Assembly: GCA_009773635.1 (NCBI GenBank)
Contig: WSYC01000006.1
Coordinates: forward strand, 212,720-276,719
Source of the DNA: Beijerinckiaceae bacterium
GTDB lineage: Bacteria; Pseudomonadota; Alphaproteobacteria; Rhizobiales; Beijerinckiaceae
DNA: 64,000 nucleotides
Direction: 5' to 3'
The position numbers and the translations under genes were made by a program. Under the pieces are notes generated by a model, which did no database searches, had not been told where the DNA came from, and saw only the letters and a program-made list of their open reading frames with translations. Of this stretch, positions 27,504-35,906 are shown piece by piece. Positions within the stretch are counted from its first letter, which is position 1. Each line of letters starts with the position of its first letter.

Positions 27504-27670
27504 TCATTTTTCTCCCGTGAAACGGCTTACAGCGAATCGATCACAGAGAATAAATAAAACTCATATGTCATCATCGTGTCGCTGACTATCGCTCACTTAG
27601 CGAGGCCTCGCTTTGGGAGGGCACTGTCAGAGGAAAATCGGGTTGCCACTGTACGCGCTATTGGCATTCG
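27504..27670. other. Intergenic region upstream of the HAD gene
   Basis: Together with the candidate RNA this is a 343-nt stretch without a convincing protein gene. The first 100 nt are AT-rich (around 27536-27600) and probably hold the promoter of the minus-strand HAD gene. Short frames on both strands were considered and not accepted. No IS end or tRNA fragment was seen. Confidence 0.5.
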
Positions 27671-27818
27671 AGCTTGGCAGGCTAGGGCCGAAGCTTCCCT
27701 TGGCCTGATATTGGCCAAGCGGGTACTGGTAATACCCCTGTCTTGGCCATGCGGTGGATCGTATCGCGCCGCGATCCACCGTTCTTAGCCCGCCAGCCGC
27801 CACGCTGGCGGGCTTTTT
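27671..27818 (+). ncRNA. Candidate structured small RNA ending in an intrinsic terminator
   Basis: On the plus strand successive perfect or near-perfect stems occur: AGCTT/AAGCT (27671-27695, with an inner GGC/GCC), CTTGGCC/GGCCAAG (27699-27719), GGGTA/TACCC (27721-27737), CGGTGGATCG/CGATCCACCG (27752-27781) and the terminator stem (27788-27813) with TTTTT. No convincing plus-strand reading frame runs through it. This density of stems before a terminator is what a non-coding RNA gene looks like. I recognise no known family (not 6S, SRP or tmRNA), and the 5' end is not defined. Confidence 0.4.
27788..27818 (+). terminator. Strong Rho-independent terminator
   Basis: GCCCGCCAGC (27788-27797) pairs perfectly with GCTGGCGGGC (27804-27813), loop CGCCAC, followed by TTTTTC. 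No protein gene on the plus strand lies upstream within about 1 kb (the RpiR gene ends at 26714), which is why an RNA gene is suspected. Confidence 0.85.
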
Positions 27819-27846
27819 CATGCCGAAACGCGGCAAAGGCGACCGA

Positions 27847-28665
27847 TCATTGAAACTTTCGCTTTTTGAAGGCCGCAATATCTTGCGAAGTCAGCTTGAA
27901 CCATTCGCCATTCGCCCTGCGATCTGCAAAGCGGCGGTGCCAATAGGCTTCAATGCCGGGCGGATCATCGGTACGGATCGTGTGGAACAATTCGGCCTTG
28001 TCGGGCAAAGCAATTGTGATTTGCTTGAAACGCCGTTCCGCATCGTCGCTTCGACCGATCTTGTAGAAGTCACCCGATTTGATGAGATACACGAAGCCTT
28101 CAACGGTCTTTGATGGATTTTTCCGGCTTAGTCCTTCGATGCCTTGTTCCGGCAACATGGCTGCAACGTCAGATAAACTCATATCCGTTGCAGCATGTTT
28201 CGAAATAGCTGCGATCAATTCCGGTCGGCGACCAATATTGTTTTTGATGACATTTGGATGCGGAACGTCAGGATTTGTTCGTCGCAGTATTTCCATCTCA
28301 GCATTTGTTGGCAACCGCCCATAGTGGCGGCACGCAATAACTACGCCCGACAAAATAGCGTTTGCGTCGGATTTCCCATTCCAATCGTTCGGTTCAAGCC
28401 CGGCGTCTTTAAGAGCATCACCCCATCGCGCCCAAAATTTCCCTCGCCACTGATGTTGAGCAATGGCCGTCTCTTTGGCGAACAGCTTTTGCCCCGGAGC
28501 TTGTCCGCTATTTGCCGAAGCTAATCGTCGAATCTCTTGAAGAATAAAATCACGCATTCTTGCAACATAGATGACTCGTAGAGCGGATGAAACACCCGTC
28601 AAATCGGGTCGCATCGTCGTGCCATTGTCGAAGCCCAATCCGCTACCTGTGGGCACAAAGCCCAT
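27847..28665 (-). CDS. GIY-YIG nuclease family protein (T5orf172/MUG113-like)
   Basis: About 272 aa. The N-terminal half resembles the DNA-binding-like region of such proteins (HQWRGKFWARWGDALKDAGLEPN near residue 75). The C-terminal 90 residues form a GIY-YIG domain: GFVYLIKSGDFYKIGRS, the Arg in DAERRFKQI, and Glu in GIEAYWHRRF. ATG 28665 follows AGGTGA; a GTG nine bases upstream and an ATG at 28557 are alternatives. Base composition is visibly more AT-rich than the neighbours, and the gene lies between a terminator and the 3' end of a tRNA-Ser, so horizontal acquisition is likely. Its biological role is unknown. Confidence 0.8.
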   Translation of the reverse strand: MGFVPTGSGLGFDNGTTMRPDLTGVSSALRVIYVARMRDFILQEIRRLASANSGQAPGQKLFAKETAIAQHQWRGKFWARWGDALKDAGLEPNDWNGKSDANAILSGVVIACRHYGRLPTNAEMEILRRTNPDVPHPNVIKNNIGRRPELIAAISKHAATDMSLSDVAAMLPEQGIEGLSRKNPSKTVEGFVYLIKSGDFYKIGRSDDAERRFKQITIALPDKAELFHTIRTDDPPGIEAYWHRRFADRRANGEWFKLTSQDIAAFKKRKFQ

Positions 28666-28744
28666 TTCGTTCACCTGATTTCCGGTAGTAGATCGTTAGT
28701 AGGTTTTCAGAAATCGAAAATTCTTCAATAAAATCAATAGTTAG

Positions 28745-28834
28745 TGGCGGATGGGGTGAGATTCGAACTCACGGTAGGCTTCCACCTACGGCGGTTTTCA
28801 AGACCGCTGCCTTAAACCACTCGGCCACCCATCC
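28745..28834 (-). tRNA. tRNA-Ser (anticodon UGA)
   Basis: The minus strand folds as a class II tRNA of 90 nt. The acceptor stem is GGATGGG paired with the end of the gene, followed by G and an encoded CCA. The D-arm is GGCCGAGTGGTTTAAGGC, the anticodon loop CTTGAAA gives UGA, there is a long variable arm (TAGGTGGAAGCCTA), and the T-loop is GTTCGAATC. The 3' end faces the GIY-YIG gene. Confidence 0.97.
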
Positions 28835-28872
28835 GGCAGAGAAGCACATGCAATTTTTGTCGTGCTGATGCA

Positions 28873-28906
28873 AGTCCGACAGCCAAAAGAGTCCAACAGC
28901 CAAAAC
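28873..28906. repeat. Two imperfect 17-bp direct repeats
   Basis: AGTCCGACAGCCAAAAG and AGTCCAACAGCCAAAAC are adjacent copies differing at two positions, followed by a third partial start (AGTCCGGG). They lie 40 nt upstream of the tRNA-Ser 5' end. Function unknown; they may be old slippage or binding sites. Confidence 0.5.
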
Positions 28907-29081
28907 AGTCCGGGCGCGATAACAGGCCCTGGGGAATATCGGGCCAATTGCATTGACAGGGCAAAAGCCTTCGCATCCGGCGACGCGGGCCGAAAGTGTT
29001 AACGATGCGGAAACCAGCTTGCCTGCGCTTGCTTGACCATTGCTGCCAACGCCTTTAACCCGCCTTATTCTGGATATTCTG

Positions 29082-29112
29082 TTGACGTGGTCGATCACGT
29101 TCGCGTGAATTA
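29082..29112 (+). promoter_or_regulatory. Possible housekeeping promoter for the rlpA operon
   Basis: TTGACG (29082-29087) is a good -35 match; an AT-rich segment GAATTA lies 19 nt further on as a poor -10. The position, about 95 nt before the rlpA ATG, is suitable. The spacing is long, so this is tentative. Confidence 0.25.
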
Positions 29113-29195
29113 ATTCAGAAATTCCTAACGGAATGTCTGGATCGGGCTTTTCCCGCACGGGATCGGGGCCTGCACCGGCGACCGGGCAGAATCTA

Positions 29196-29204
29196 GGGGG
29201 GGGG
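29196..29204 (+). repeat. G9 homopolymer overlapping the rlpA ribosome-binding site
   Basis: Nine consecutive G residues end 2 nt before the ATG at 29207 and occupy the Shine-Dalgarno position. Length change by slippage would alter spacing and strength of translation initiation. Confidence 0.6.
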
Positions 29205-29206
29205 CT

Positions 29207-30379
29207 ATGTCGCGTTGGACGCAAGATCGGAACGTTTCGGCGCAGGCCGGGGCGACATGCGCCACGGTGACATGCGCCACGGTGACATGCGCCACGGTGA
29301 CATGCGCCAGCGCGATGGCCGGTTTCCGTGTTGCAAGTGCCGCCATCAAGATCGCGGGTGTTTCCCTGCTGGCGCTGACACTCGCCAACTGCGCCAAACA
29401 GACCAGCACCCGCACAAGCCATAACTCCCGCGAGATCGGCGCGTTTTCCGATCCGAAATACGGCAAGGCCAGTCCGCGTGTCGTCGGCCTTGATGACGAT
29501 GCTCCCAAGGGCGGCGGCCGTTATCAGGTCGGGCGGCCCTATCAGGTCGCGGGCCGCACCTATGTCCCGCGCGAGCGGCCGGTCGGCTATACGGTGTCGG
29601 GCAATGCGAGCTGGTATGGCATCGCCTTCCATGGCCGCAAGACTGCGAATGGCGAAGTCTATGACCGCAACTCGATTTCCGCCGCGCACCCCACCATGCC
29701 GCTGCCGAGCTATGCGCGCGTGACGAACCTCAACAACAATCATTCGATCGTGGTCCGCGTCAATGATCGCGGCCCCTATCACGGCGGGCGCGTGCTCGAT
29801 GTTTCCGAACGCACCGCCAATATGCTGAAATTCCGGCACCTCGGCACGGCGCGCGTGAAGGTCGACTATCTCGGTCCCGCAGCGCTGGCCGGTTCGGACG
29901 ACACACGGCTCGTTGCATCGCTCAACACGAATGGCCCGGCATCCGCGCCGATCGGCGGCAATGCGCCGACGATGGTCGCCTCGATCGAGCCGGTCGCCAC
30001 CGCGCGGCCGCAGATGACAGCGCTGTCCTATGCGTCGCAGACGGGCACATCGCCGCGTGCGGTGCCGGTGTCGCGGCCCGCCCCGGAAAATGCCGGCGTC
30101 ATCACCGAGACGAAGTTCGTGCCGGTTTCGAACCTGCCGGTTCCACCGGCGCGACCGTTCGATCTTGATACCATCGGTGGTGCAGCGACGCCGGTTACGC
30201 CGGGGGGCGTCAGCACCGGCCAGCGGATCAGCCGCGGGGAAATTCTGCCCCCGGCACGGCCGACGGATCTGTCGTTCGTCGAGATGGGTGGCGGGTTCTC
30301 GCGGTTTGGCAAGGGGCACCCGTTTTCGCGCATGGGCGAACTTGAACTGCGCTCCGACGTGCCGCAGAACGGGCGCTGA
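29207..30379 (+). CDS. rlpA: RlpA-family septal ring lytic transglycosylase, lipoprotein
   Basis: 390 aa. The double-psi barrel RlpA domain spans about 125-220 (GNASWYGIAFHGRKTANGE, ISAAHPTMPLPSYARV, VRVNDRGPYHGGR), with the catalytic His and Asp of the family. A hydrophobic segment ending LALTLANC near residue 63 is a lipobox of the kind seen in alphaproteobacterial RlpA, so an envelope lipoprotein is likely. The C-terminal 170 residues are Pro/Ser/Thr-rich with no SPOR domain visible. Oddly, about 36 residues including the repeat TCATV precede the signal segment; ATG 29315 is an alternative start without a ribosome-binding site. RlpA cleaves denuded glycan strands at division sites in species studied. 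Confidence 0.88.
   Translation: MSRWTQDRNVSAQAGATCATVTCATVTCATVTCASAMAGFRVASAAIKIAGVSLLALTLANCAKQTSTRTSHNSREIGAFSDPKYGKASPRVVGLDDDAPKGGGRYQVGRPYQVAGRTYVPRERPVGYTVSGNASWYGIAFHGRKTANGEVYDRNSISAAHPTMPLPSYARVTNLNNNHSIVVRVNDRGPYHGGRVLDVSERTANMLKFRHLGTARVKVDYLGPAALAGSDDTRLVASLNTNGPASAPIGGNAPTMVASIEPVATARPQMTALSYASQTGTSPRAVPVSRPAPENAGVITETKFVPVSNLPVPPARPFDLDTIGGAATPVTPGGVSTGQRISRGEILPPARPTDLSFVEMGGGFSRFGKGHPFSRMGELELRSDVPQNGR
29254..29309 (+). repeat. 15-bp tandem repeat, 3.7 copies, inside rlpA
   Basis: The unit GACATGCGCCACGGT is repeated exactly three times and followed by 11 bases of a fourth copy. The unit length keeps the frame and encodes the pentapeptide TCATV. Copy-number change would lengthen or shorten the region before the signal segment. 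Confidence 0.9.
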
Positions 30380-30459
30380 GGCGTCTTTCACGTCAAAATA
30401 TGGTCAAGCGAGTTGATCTCGCTTCCCCCCTCCGGCAAAGAGGAGCGGGGAGGCGCGCG

Positions 30460-31749
30460 ATGTCGATAGCGCAGATCGGAAAGGTTCTGACAGTGCTGGC
30501 CTTCGTGCTGGCTGCAGCGCCCTTGCGCGCGCAGGACAAGGCCGCAGATAAGGGGGCCGCCTTCGACACCAGCGCCAAGCAGGCCTTCCTGTTCGATTAT
30601 TCCACCCGTTCCGTCTTGTTCGAGCGTGAGGCGGACAAGCGCATCGCACCGGCGGGCCTTGCAAAGCTGATGACGGTTGCGATCGTCTTCCGTGAACTCA
30701 GGGAAGGGCGGCTGAAGCTCGAAGACGACATGGTCGTCTCGACCGACGCCTGGCGGCGCGGCGGGGCGGTTTCCGGCAATCCCAATATGCTGCTGACGCC
30801 GAACCGCGTCATCAAGGTCGCCGAACTGCTCAACGGGCTGATCGTCGGCGGCGCGAATGACGCGGCGCTGGCGCTCGCGGAGAATATCGCCGGCAAGGAA
30901 GAGCGCTTCGCCGGGATGATGAGCGCTCATGCGCGCACGCTGAAACTGACGGGCTTCGAGTTCCGCACCGCGACGGGCCTTGCTGCCGAAGGCCAGAGCG
31001 CGACGCTGCGTGACCTCGTGGCGCTGGCGGCGCATATCATCGAAACCTACCCCGAATATTACCCGCTGTTCGCGCAGCGCGACATGGCGCTCGGCAAGAA
31101 CCGGCAGGTGAGCCGCAACCCGCTGCTGACGATGGACATCGGGGCGGATGGGCTCATCACCGGCTATGCACCGGAAACCGGGCAAGCGCTGATCGGCTCC
31201 GCGACGCAGGAGGGGCGGCGCGTCATCGTCGGCGTTGCCGGGCTCGAAACCGTGCAGGAACGTTCGCTGGAGGCCCGCAAGCTGATCGAATGGGGCTTCC
31301 GCCGCTTTGAGGTTCGCACGCTGTTTGCTGCTGGTACCGAGATCGGGGATGTGTCCGTCTATGGCGGTGCCAGTGGCTCCGTGCCTGTCCGGCCGGCGCG
31401 TGATATCCGTCTGCCGCTGCTGCGCGGCACGAACGACGGTACGGTGCTGCGGCTCGCCTATCGCGGACCGGTGCCGGCGCCGATCGCGGAGGGGCAGGAA
31501 ATCGCCCGGCTCGAAATCATGGTCGATGGCCGCGTGATCCAGAATGCGCCGCTGGTGGCCGCCCGTGCCGTGCCGCTTGGCGGGGTTGTGGATCGCGCGC
31601 GCGATGCGGCACTGGAAGCCTCCCGGCAGGTTGCGCGCAACGGGCTGTACTGGGTGCTCGAAAAGATGGGCTTGCGCTCCCGACAGCCGGAAACCGGCAA
31701 GACGCCGGAATCCAGCAAGGCCCTTGAAGCCAGCAAGGCGAAATCGTGA
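30460..31749 (+). CDS. DacA/PBP5-family protein with degenerate active site
   Basis: About 429 aa, exported (signal peptide near 1-27 ending LRAQ). Fold and length match D-alanyl-D-alanine carboxypeptidases: catalytic-like domain to about 290, then the PBP5 C-terminal beta domain and a terminal amphipathic/helical anchor region. Yet the three motifs are altered: the SxxK motif is GLAK (Gly66, Lys69), SxN is GAN (Gly131), and KTG is ITG (Ile233), in otherwise family-typical surroundings (FRELREGRLKLEDD, AWRRGGAVSGNPNMLL, NDAALALAENIAG). Hydrolysis of the pentapeptide stem is not expected. ATG 30460 follows GGGGAGG. Its GTGA end overlaps tmk. A structural or regulatory envelope role is inference. 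Confidence 0.88.
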   Translation: MSIAQIGKVLTVLAFVLAAAPLRAQDKAADKGAAFDTSAKQAFLFDYSTRSVLFEREADKRIAPAGLAKLMTVAIVFRELREGRLKLEDDMVVSTDAWRRGGAVSGNPNMLLTPNRVIKVAELLNGLIVGGANDAALALAENIAGKEERFAGMMSAHARTLKLTGFEFRTATGLAAEGQSATLRDLVALAAHIIETYPEYYPLFAQRDMALGKNRQVSRNPLLTMDIGADGLITGYAPETGQALIGSATQEGRRVIVGVAGLETVQERSLEARKLIEWGFRRFEVRTLFAAGTEIGDVSVYGGASGSVPVRPARDIRLPLLRGTNDGTVLRLAYRGPVPAPIAEGQEIARLEIMVDGRVIQNAPLVAARAVPLGGVVDRARDAALEASRQVARNGLYWVLEKMGLRSRQPETGKTPESSKALEASKAKS

Positions 31750-32396
31750 GTGCGCGCGGCCTGTTTCTGACCTTCGAGGGTGGCGAAGGCGCGGGCAAGT
31801 CGACGCAAATCCGGCGGCTGGCGCGGGATCTCGAAGCGGCAGGCCATACCGTGCTTGTCACACGCGAGCCGGGCGGCACCCCCTTCGCCGAAGCGATCCG
31901 GGGGCTGTTGCTCGGGGCGGGGGCCTCGGAAGATGCGCTGACGCAGGCGCTGCTGTTCGCCGCTGCGCGGCGCGAGCATATCCGCGCGCTGATCGCCCCG
32001 GCGCTCGCCGCCGGGCATATCGTGCTCTGCGATCGTTTTGCCGATTCCACGCGCGCCTATCAGGGTGGACGGCTGCCCGAAGCCGAATTGGCCGCGACGA
32101 TCGCGCTCGCGACCGGCGGTCTTTTGCCCGACCTGACGCTGCTGCTCGATCTGCCGCCGGAGGCCGGTCTCGCACGGGCGAGGGCGCGCAGTGCCGCGAC
32201 TGATACCTTCGAGCGCGCTGACCTCGCGTTCCACGCCGCTGTGCGGGCGCGGTTTCTGGCGCTGGCGAAAGCCGAGCCGCAGCGCATCGCCGTGATCGAT
32301 GCCAGCGCCGACGAAGCCGCCGTTGCCACCGCCGTCCGGTCAACGGTTGCAGCACGGCTCGGCTTGCCCGGAACGCCCGACGGGCAGGGCGCGTGA
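31746..32396 (+). CDS. tmk: Thymidylate kinase
   Basis: Phosphorylates dTMP to dTDP. 216 aa, normal length. P-loop FEGGEGAGKSTQ near residue 10, the TREPGGTPFAE motif near 39 and the DR(F/Y) segment LCDRFADSTRAYQGG near 95 are all present. GTG 31746 overlaps the previous stop by 4 nt. It is followed with overlap by holB, an arrangement common in proteobacteria. Confidence 0.96.
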   Translation: MSARGLFLTFEGGEGAGKSTQIRRLARDLEAAGHTVLVTREPGGTPFAEAIRGLLLGAGASEDALTQALLFAAARREHIRALIAPALAAGHIVLCDRFADSTRAYQGGRLPEAELAATIALATGGLLPDLTLLLDLPPEAGLARARARSAATDTFERADLAFHAAVRARFLALAKAEPQRIAVIDASADEAAVATAVRSTVAARLGLPGTPDGQGA

Positions 32397-33484
32397 TGCC
32401 GCCGATCCGCTTCCTGCCGCCGCATCCCGGCGAAGTGCCTGAGATCGACCGGATTTCCGGCGTGCCGCACCCGCGCGAGATGCTCTCGCTGGTCGGCCAG
32501 CAGGCGGCGGAGGCGGCGTTTCTGGAGCTTTATCGCGCCAGCACGCTGCATCACGCCTTCCTGCTCAGCGGGCCGGAAGGCATCGGCAAGGCGACCTTCG
32601 CCTATCGCGCGGCGCGCTTCCTGCTCGCTGAAGCCGAGCGGGAGGGGGCGGGCAGCGCCCTTTTGGGGGATGCTCCCGCCGGGACTCTGGACATTGCCGA
32701 GGCCTCGCGCACGGCGCATCTCGTCGCCAATGATGCCCACCCGGACCTCGCGGTTCTCAAGCGGCGTTATGACGCGAAAACCAAGAAATTCCGCTCAGAA
32801 ATCGGTGTAGAAGATACGCGCAATACCTTAGAATTGTTCGAAAAAACTTCCGCATTTGGTGGTTGGCGCGTCATCATCGTCGATGCCGCCGATGACCTCA
32901 ACGCTTCGAGCGCGAACGCGCTGCTGAAGACGCTGGAGGAGCCGCCGGCGCGAGCCGTATTCTTTCTGGTCGCGCACCAGCCGCAGAAACTGCTGCCGAC
33001 GATCCGCTCACGCTGTCGCAGGCTGCCGTTTGCGCCGCTGGCACCGGAAGCGCTGGCGACCCTGATCCCGGCGATTTCCGGCGCGCCGCTCGATAGCGCC
33101 GTACTCACCCGCGCGGGCGGCTCGGTGCGGCGCGCGCTGCGTTTTGCCGATCCCGCCTTCCGGGCCTATCTCGCGGTGCTCGACGATGTGCTCTCGGCTC
33201 TGCCGAAGCGGCGGCACGCCGAGATCGACCGGATCGCCGAGGCCGCAAGGTCCGGCTCCGAAGGTGAGCAGGCGTTTGCGGATTTCCTGGAGGCGGTCGA
33301 ACTCTGGCTCGACGGCGCCATCCGCCAGCGCGTTGCGGCGAATGATCTCGTGCGCGCGTCCAGCCTTGCCGAGTTCTGGGCGACGATGAGCGAGAACGCT
33401 GCAAGGCTTGACGCCTTCAACCTCGACCGCCGCGCTTTCGTGATTACGATGATCGACGAGTTGGCGACGCTGGTTTCCGGCTGA
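32396..33484 (+). CDS. holB: DNA polymerase III subunit delta'
   Basis: Clamp-loader subunit of the replicative polymerase, about 362 aa. The AAA+ domain has LSGPEGIGKATFAYRAARF near residue 58, VIIVDAADDLNASSANALLKTLEEPP near 160 and the following sensor region IRSRCRRLPF near 202. ATG 32396 overlaps the tmk stop by one base (TGATG); a GTG directly before it is an alternative. A 77-nt gap precedes metG. Confidence 0.94.
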   Translation: MPPIRFLPPHPGEVPEIDRISGVPHPREMLSLVGQQAAEAAFLELYRASTLHHAFLLSGPEGIGKATFAYRAARFLLAEAEREGAGSALLGDAPAGTLDIAEASRTAHLVANDAHPDLAVLKRRYDAKTKKFRSEIGVEDTRNTLELFEKTSAFGGWRVIIVDAADDLNASSANALLKTLEEPPARAVFFLVAHQPQKLLPTIRSRCRRLPFAPLAPEALATLIPAISGAPLDSAVLTRAGGSVRRALRFADPAFRAYLAVLDDVLSALPKRRHAEIDRIAEAARSGSEGEQAFADFLEAVELWLDGAIRQRVAANDLVRASSLAEFWATMSENAARLDAFNLDRRAFVITMIDELATLVSG

Positions 33485-33561
33485 CGTCGCTGATAGAGAA
33501 GGGCGAAGGGCCGGGCAATCGCCCGATTCCCGCCTCTGTTTGATTGTTCAGGAATTCCCGC

Positions 33562-35118
33562 GTGACAGACCGCTTCTACCTTACAACCCCGATCTTCTAT
33601 CCGAACGGTTCGCCGCATATCGGCCATGCCTATACGGCGGTTGCCGCCGATGCGATCGCGCGGTTCCAGCGTCTCGACGGCAAGGATGTGTTCTTCCTCA
33701 CCGGCACCGACGAGCACGGGCTGAAGATGAAGCAGACTGCGATTGCGGAAGGGATTTCGCCGATCGCGCTCGCCGATCGCAATTCCGCGCGCTTCCGGGC
33801 GATGGAAGACCGGCTGATGGTCTCCTATGACACCTTCATCCGCACCACCGAGGAGCGCCATCACAAGGCCTGCGCCGAACTCTGGAAGCGGATGGCGGAT
33901 AACGGCGACATCTACAAGGGCAAGTATGGCAGCTGGTATTCCGTGCGGCAGGAGGCCTTCTTCGACGAGAAGGAGACCACCGTCGGCACCGATGGCGTGC
34001 GCCGCGAACCGCTGGGCTCGCCCGTGGAGTGGGTGGAGGAGGAGAACTACTATTTCCGCCTCTCGGCCTATCAGGACAGGCTGCTCGCGCATTTCGAGGC
34101 GCACCCGGAGTTCATCTCGCCAGCCGAGCGACGCAACGAGGTGATGAGCTTTGTGAAGGGCGGATTGCAGGATCTCTCGATCTCGCGCTCGACGCTCGAC
34201 TGGGGCATCAAGGTGCCGGGCGACCCCGAGCATGTGATGTATGTCTGGATTGACGCGCTCAACAATTACGTGACGGCGACGGGGCTCCTCGACGGCGCGG
34301 TCGACAGGAAGGCCTATTGGCCCGCGAACCTGCACCTCATCGGCAAGGATATCGTGCGATTCCATACGGTCTATTGGCCGGCGTTCCTGATGTCCGCCGG
34401 GTTGCCGCTGCCGCGCCGGGTGATGGCGCATGGCTTTCTCTACAATCGCGGGGAGAAGATGTCGAAATCGGTCGGCAATGTCGTCGACCCCTTCGCGATG
34501 GCCGATCAATACGGCGTCGATGCCTTCCGCTATTTCTTCCTGCGGGAAATCCCGTTCGGACAGGATGGCTCCTACAGCCATGAGGCGATCGTCGGCCGGC
34601 TCAACGCGGACCTTGCGAACGATCTCGGTAATCTCGCCCAGCGCTCGCTGTCGATGGTCAACAAGAACTGCGACGCCAAGGTGCCGGGGAAGGGGGCACT
34701 TTCCTCCGAGGATCAGGTGTTGCTCGATGCGGCCTATGCGCTGCCGGCGGAAGCGCGGACCGCGATGGACAGCTTCGCGCTCCACGCCATCCTCAATGAC
34801 ATCTGGAAGGTCGTGGCGGATACCAATCGCTACTTTGCCGGCCAGGCGCCGTGGGTGTTGCGCAAGAGCGACCCCGCGCGCATGGAGACCGTGCTCTGGG
34901 TCACGGCGGAGGTGCTGCGCGTTATCGGCATCCTGACACAGCCGTTCATCCCGCTTGCCGCGCCAAAGCTGCTTGATCTGCTTGGCGTGCCGGCGGATCA
35001 GCGCTCGTTTGCTCATGCAACCGCCGCCTATGCGCTGAAATCCGGGGCTGATCTGCCTGCGCCTTCCGCCCTGTTTCCCCGCTATGTCGAGGAGACAAAG
35101 GAAGGAGAGGGGGCGTGA
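33562..35118 (+). CDS. metG: Methionine--tRNA ligase
   Basis: About 518 aa, class I synthetase that charges tRNA-Met. HIGH-type motif [10 protein letters not shown] near residue 18, KMSKS in [11 protein letters not shown] near 299, and the anticodon-binding helical domain to the end. No C-terminal dimerisation (EMAP-like) domain, as is usual in alphaproteobacteria. GTG 33562 with AGGA 8 nt upstream is used. Its 3' end overlaps tatD by 4 nt. Confidence 0.96.
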   Translation: MTDRFYLTTPIFYPNGSPHIGHAYTAVAADAIARFQRLDGKDVFFLTGTDEHGLKMKQTAIAEGISPIALADRNSARFRAMEDRLMVSYDTFIRTTEERHHKACAELWKRMADNGDIYKGKYGSWYSVRQEAFFDEKETTVGTDGVRREPLGSPVEWVEEENYYFRLSAYQDRLLAHFEAHPEFISPAERRNEVMSFVKGGLQDLSISRSTLDWGIKVPGDPEHVMYVWIDALNNYVTATGLLDGAVDRKAYWPANLHLIGKDIVRFHTVYWPAFLMSAGLPLPRRVMAHGFLYNRGEKMSKSVGNVVDPFAMADQYGVDAFRYFFLREIPFGQDGSYSHEAIVGRLNADLANDLGNLAQRSLSMVNKNCDAKVPGKGALSSEDQVLLDAAYALPAEARTAMDSFALHAILNDIWKVVADTNRYFAGQAPWVLRKSDPARMETVLWVTAEVLRVIGILTQPFIPLAAPKLLDLLGVPADQRSFAHATAAYALKSGADLPAPSALFPRYVEETKEGEGA

Positions 35119-35906
35119 ACCCGCCTCTGATCACCGACACGCACTGCCACCTCGATTTTCCCGATTTCGCCGAGGAGATCGAGGCCGTTGTCGCGCGTGC
35201 GGAGGCTGCCGGCGTCAAGCGCCTGATCACGATTTCGACACGCGTGCGCAAGGTCGCGATCTACCGTGCGTTGGCAGAGCGGTTTCCGAACGTCTGGTTC
35301 ACGGTTGGCACGCATCCGAACAGCGCCGCCGAAGAACCGGACGTCACGCTGGCTGATGTGCTCGCCGGGGCGGATCACCCCAAGTGCGTCGCGATCGGCG
35401 AGGCCGGACTCGACTATTACTACGACAAGGCGACACCGGCGCAGCAGCAGGCCTCGTTCCGCATGCAGATCGAGGCGGCGCGCATCACCGGACTGCCGCT
35501 CGTTATCCACGCGCGCGCGGCGGATGGCGACATGATCGCCATTCTTGAAGAAGAAATGGCAAAAGGGGCCTTCAAGGCCGTGCTGCACTGTTTCTCGTCC
35601 GGGGCGGAACTCGCGCGCCGCGGCGTGGCGCTGGGGCTCTATCTGTCGTTCTCGGGCATTCTGACCTTCAAAAATTCAGAGGAGATCCGCGCGATTGCCG
35701 CCGAAGCGCCGGAGGACCGGTTGCTGGTCGAGACCGATGCGCCGTTCCTCGCGCCGATGCCGCATCGCGGCAAGCGCAACGAACCAGCCTATACCGCGCA
35801 TACGGCAGCCGTTTTGGCCGAAGTGCGCGGCGTGCCGCTGGTTGATCTGGCACCACGGCTCGAGGCCAACACCGACAGGCTGTTTTCCAGGCTGGTGGCG
35901 CGCTGA
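35115..35906 (+). CDS. TatD family hydrolase
   Basis: 263-aa TIM-barrel metal-dependent hydrolase, DNase/deoxyribonuclease-like. Family motifs: [12 protein letters not shown] (residue 6), GEAGLDYYY (about 96), HARAADGD (about 134), HCFSSG (about 157) and ETDAPFLAP (about 207). Overlaps metG upstream (GTGA) and the MBL gene downstream by one base. TatD proteins are linked to 3'-5' DNA repair processing; the exact substrate here is not known. Confidence 0.93.
   Translation: MNPPLITDTHCHLDFPDFAEEIEAVVARAEAAGVKRLITISTRVRKVAIYRALAERFPNVWFTVGTHPNSAAEEPDVTLADVLAGADHPKCVAIGEAGLDYYYDKATPAQQQASFRMQIEAARITGLPLVIHARAADGDMIAILEEEMAKGAFKAVLHCFSSGAELARRGVALGLYLSFSGILTFKNSEEIRAIAAEAPEDRLLVETDAPFLAPMPHRGKRNEPAYTAHTAAVLAEVRGVPLVDLAPRLEANTDRLFSRLVAR

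Larger units (their letters stand above)
28907..29206. other. Intergenic region before rlpA
   Basis: Non-coding gap between the tRNA-Ser promoter side and rlpA. It contains the direct repeats at its left end, a weak promoter-like sequence (29082-29112) and a G9 tract just before the rlpA start. No further gene seen. Confidence 0.5.

Noticed and set aside
27627-27878. 83-codon minus-strand frame ending GYYQYPLGQYQAKG and NPIFL
   Set aside because: It looks somewhat protein-like, but there is no good ribosome-binding site, it lies across the terminator stem and overlaps the end of the GIY-YIG gene; I prefer the RNA reading of the other strand.
29254-29309. Short CRISPR array
   Set aside because: The 15-bp units are contiguous with no spacers and lie in frame inside a gene; no cas gene is present.
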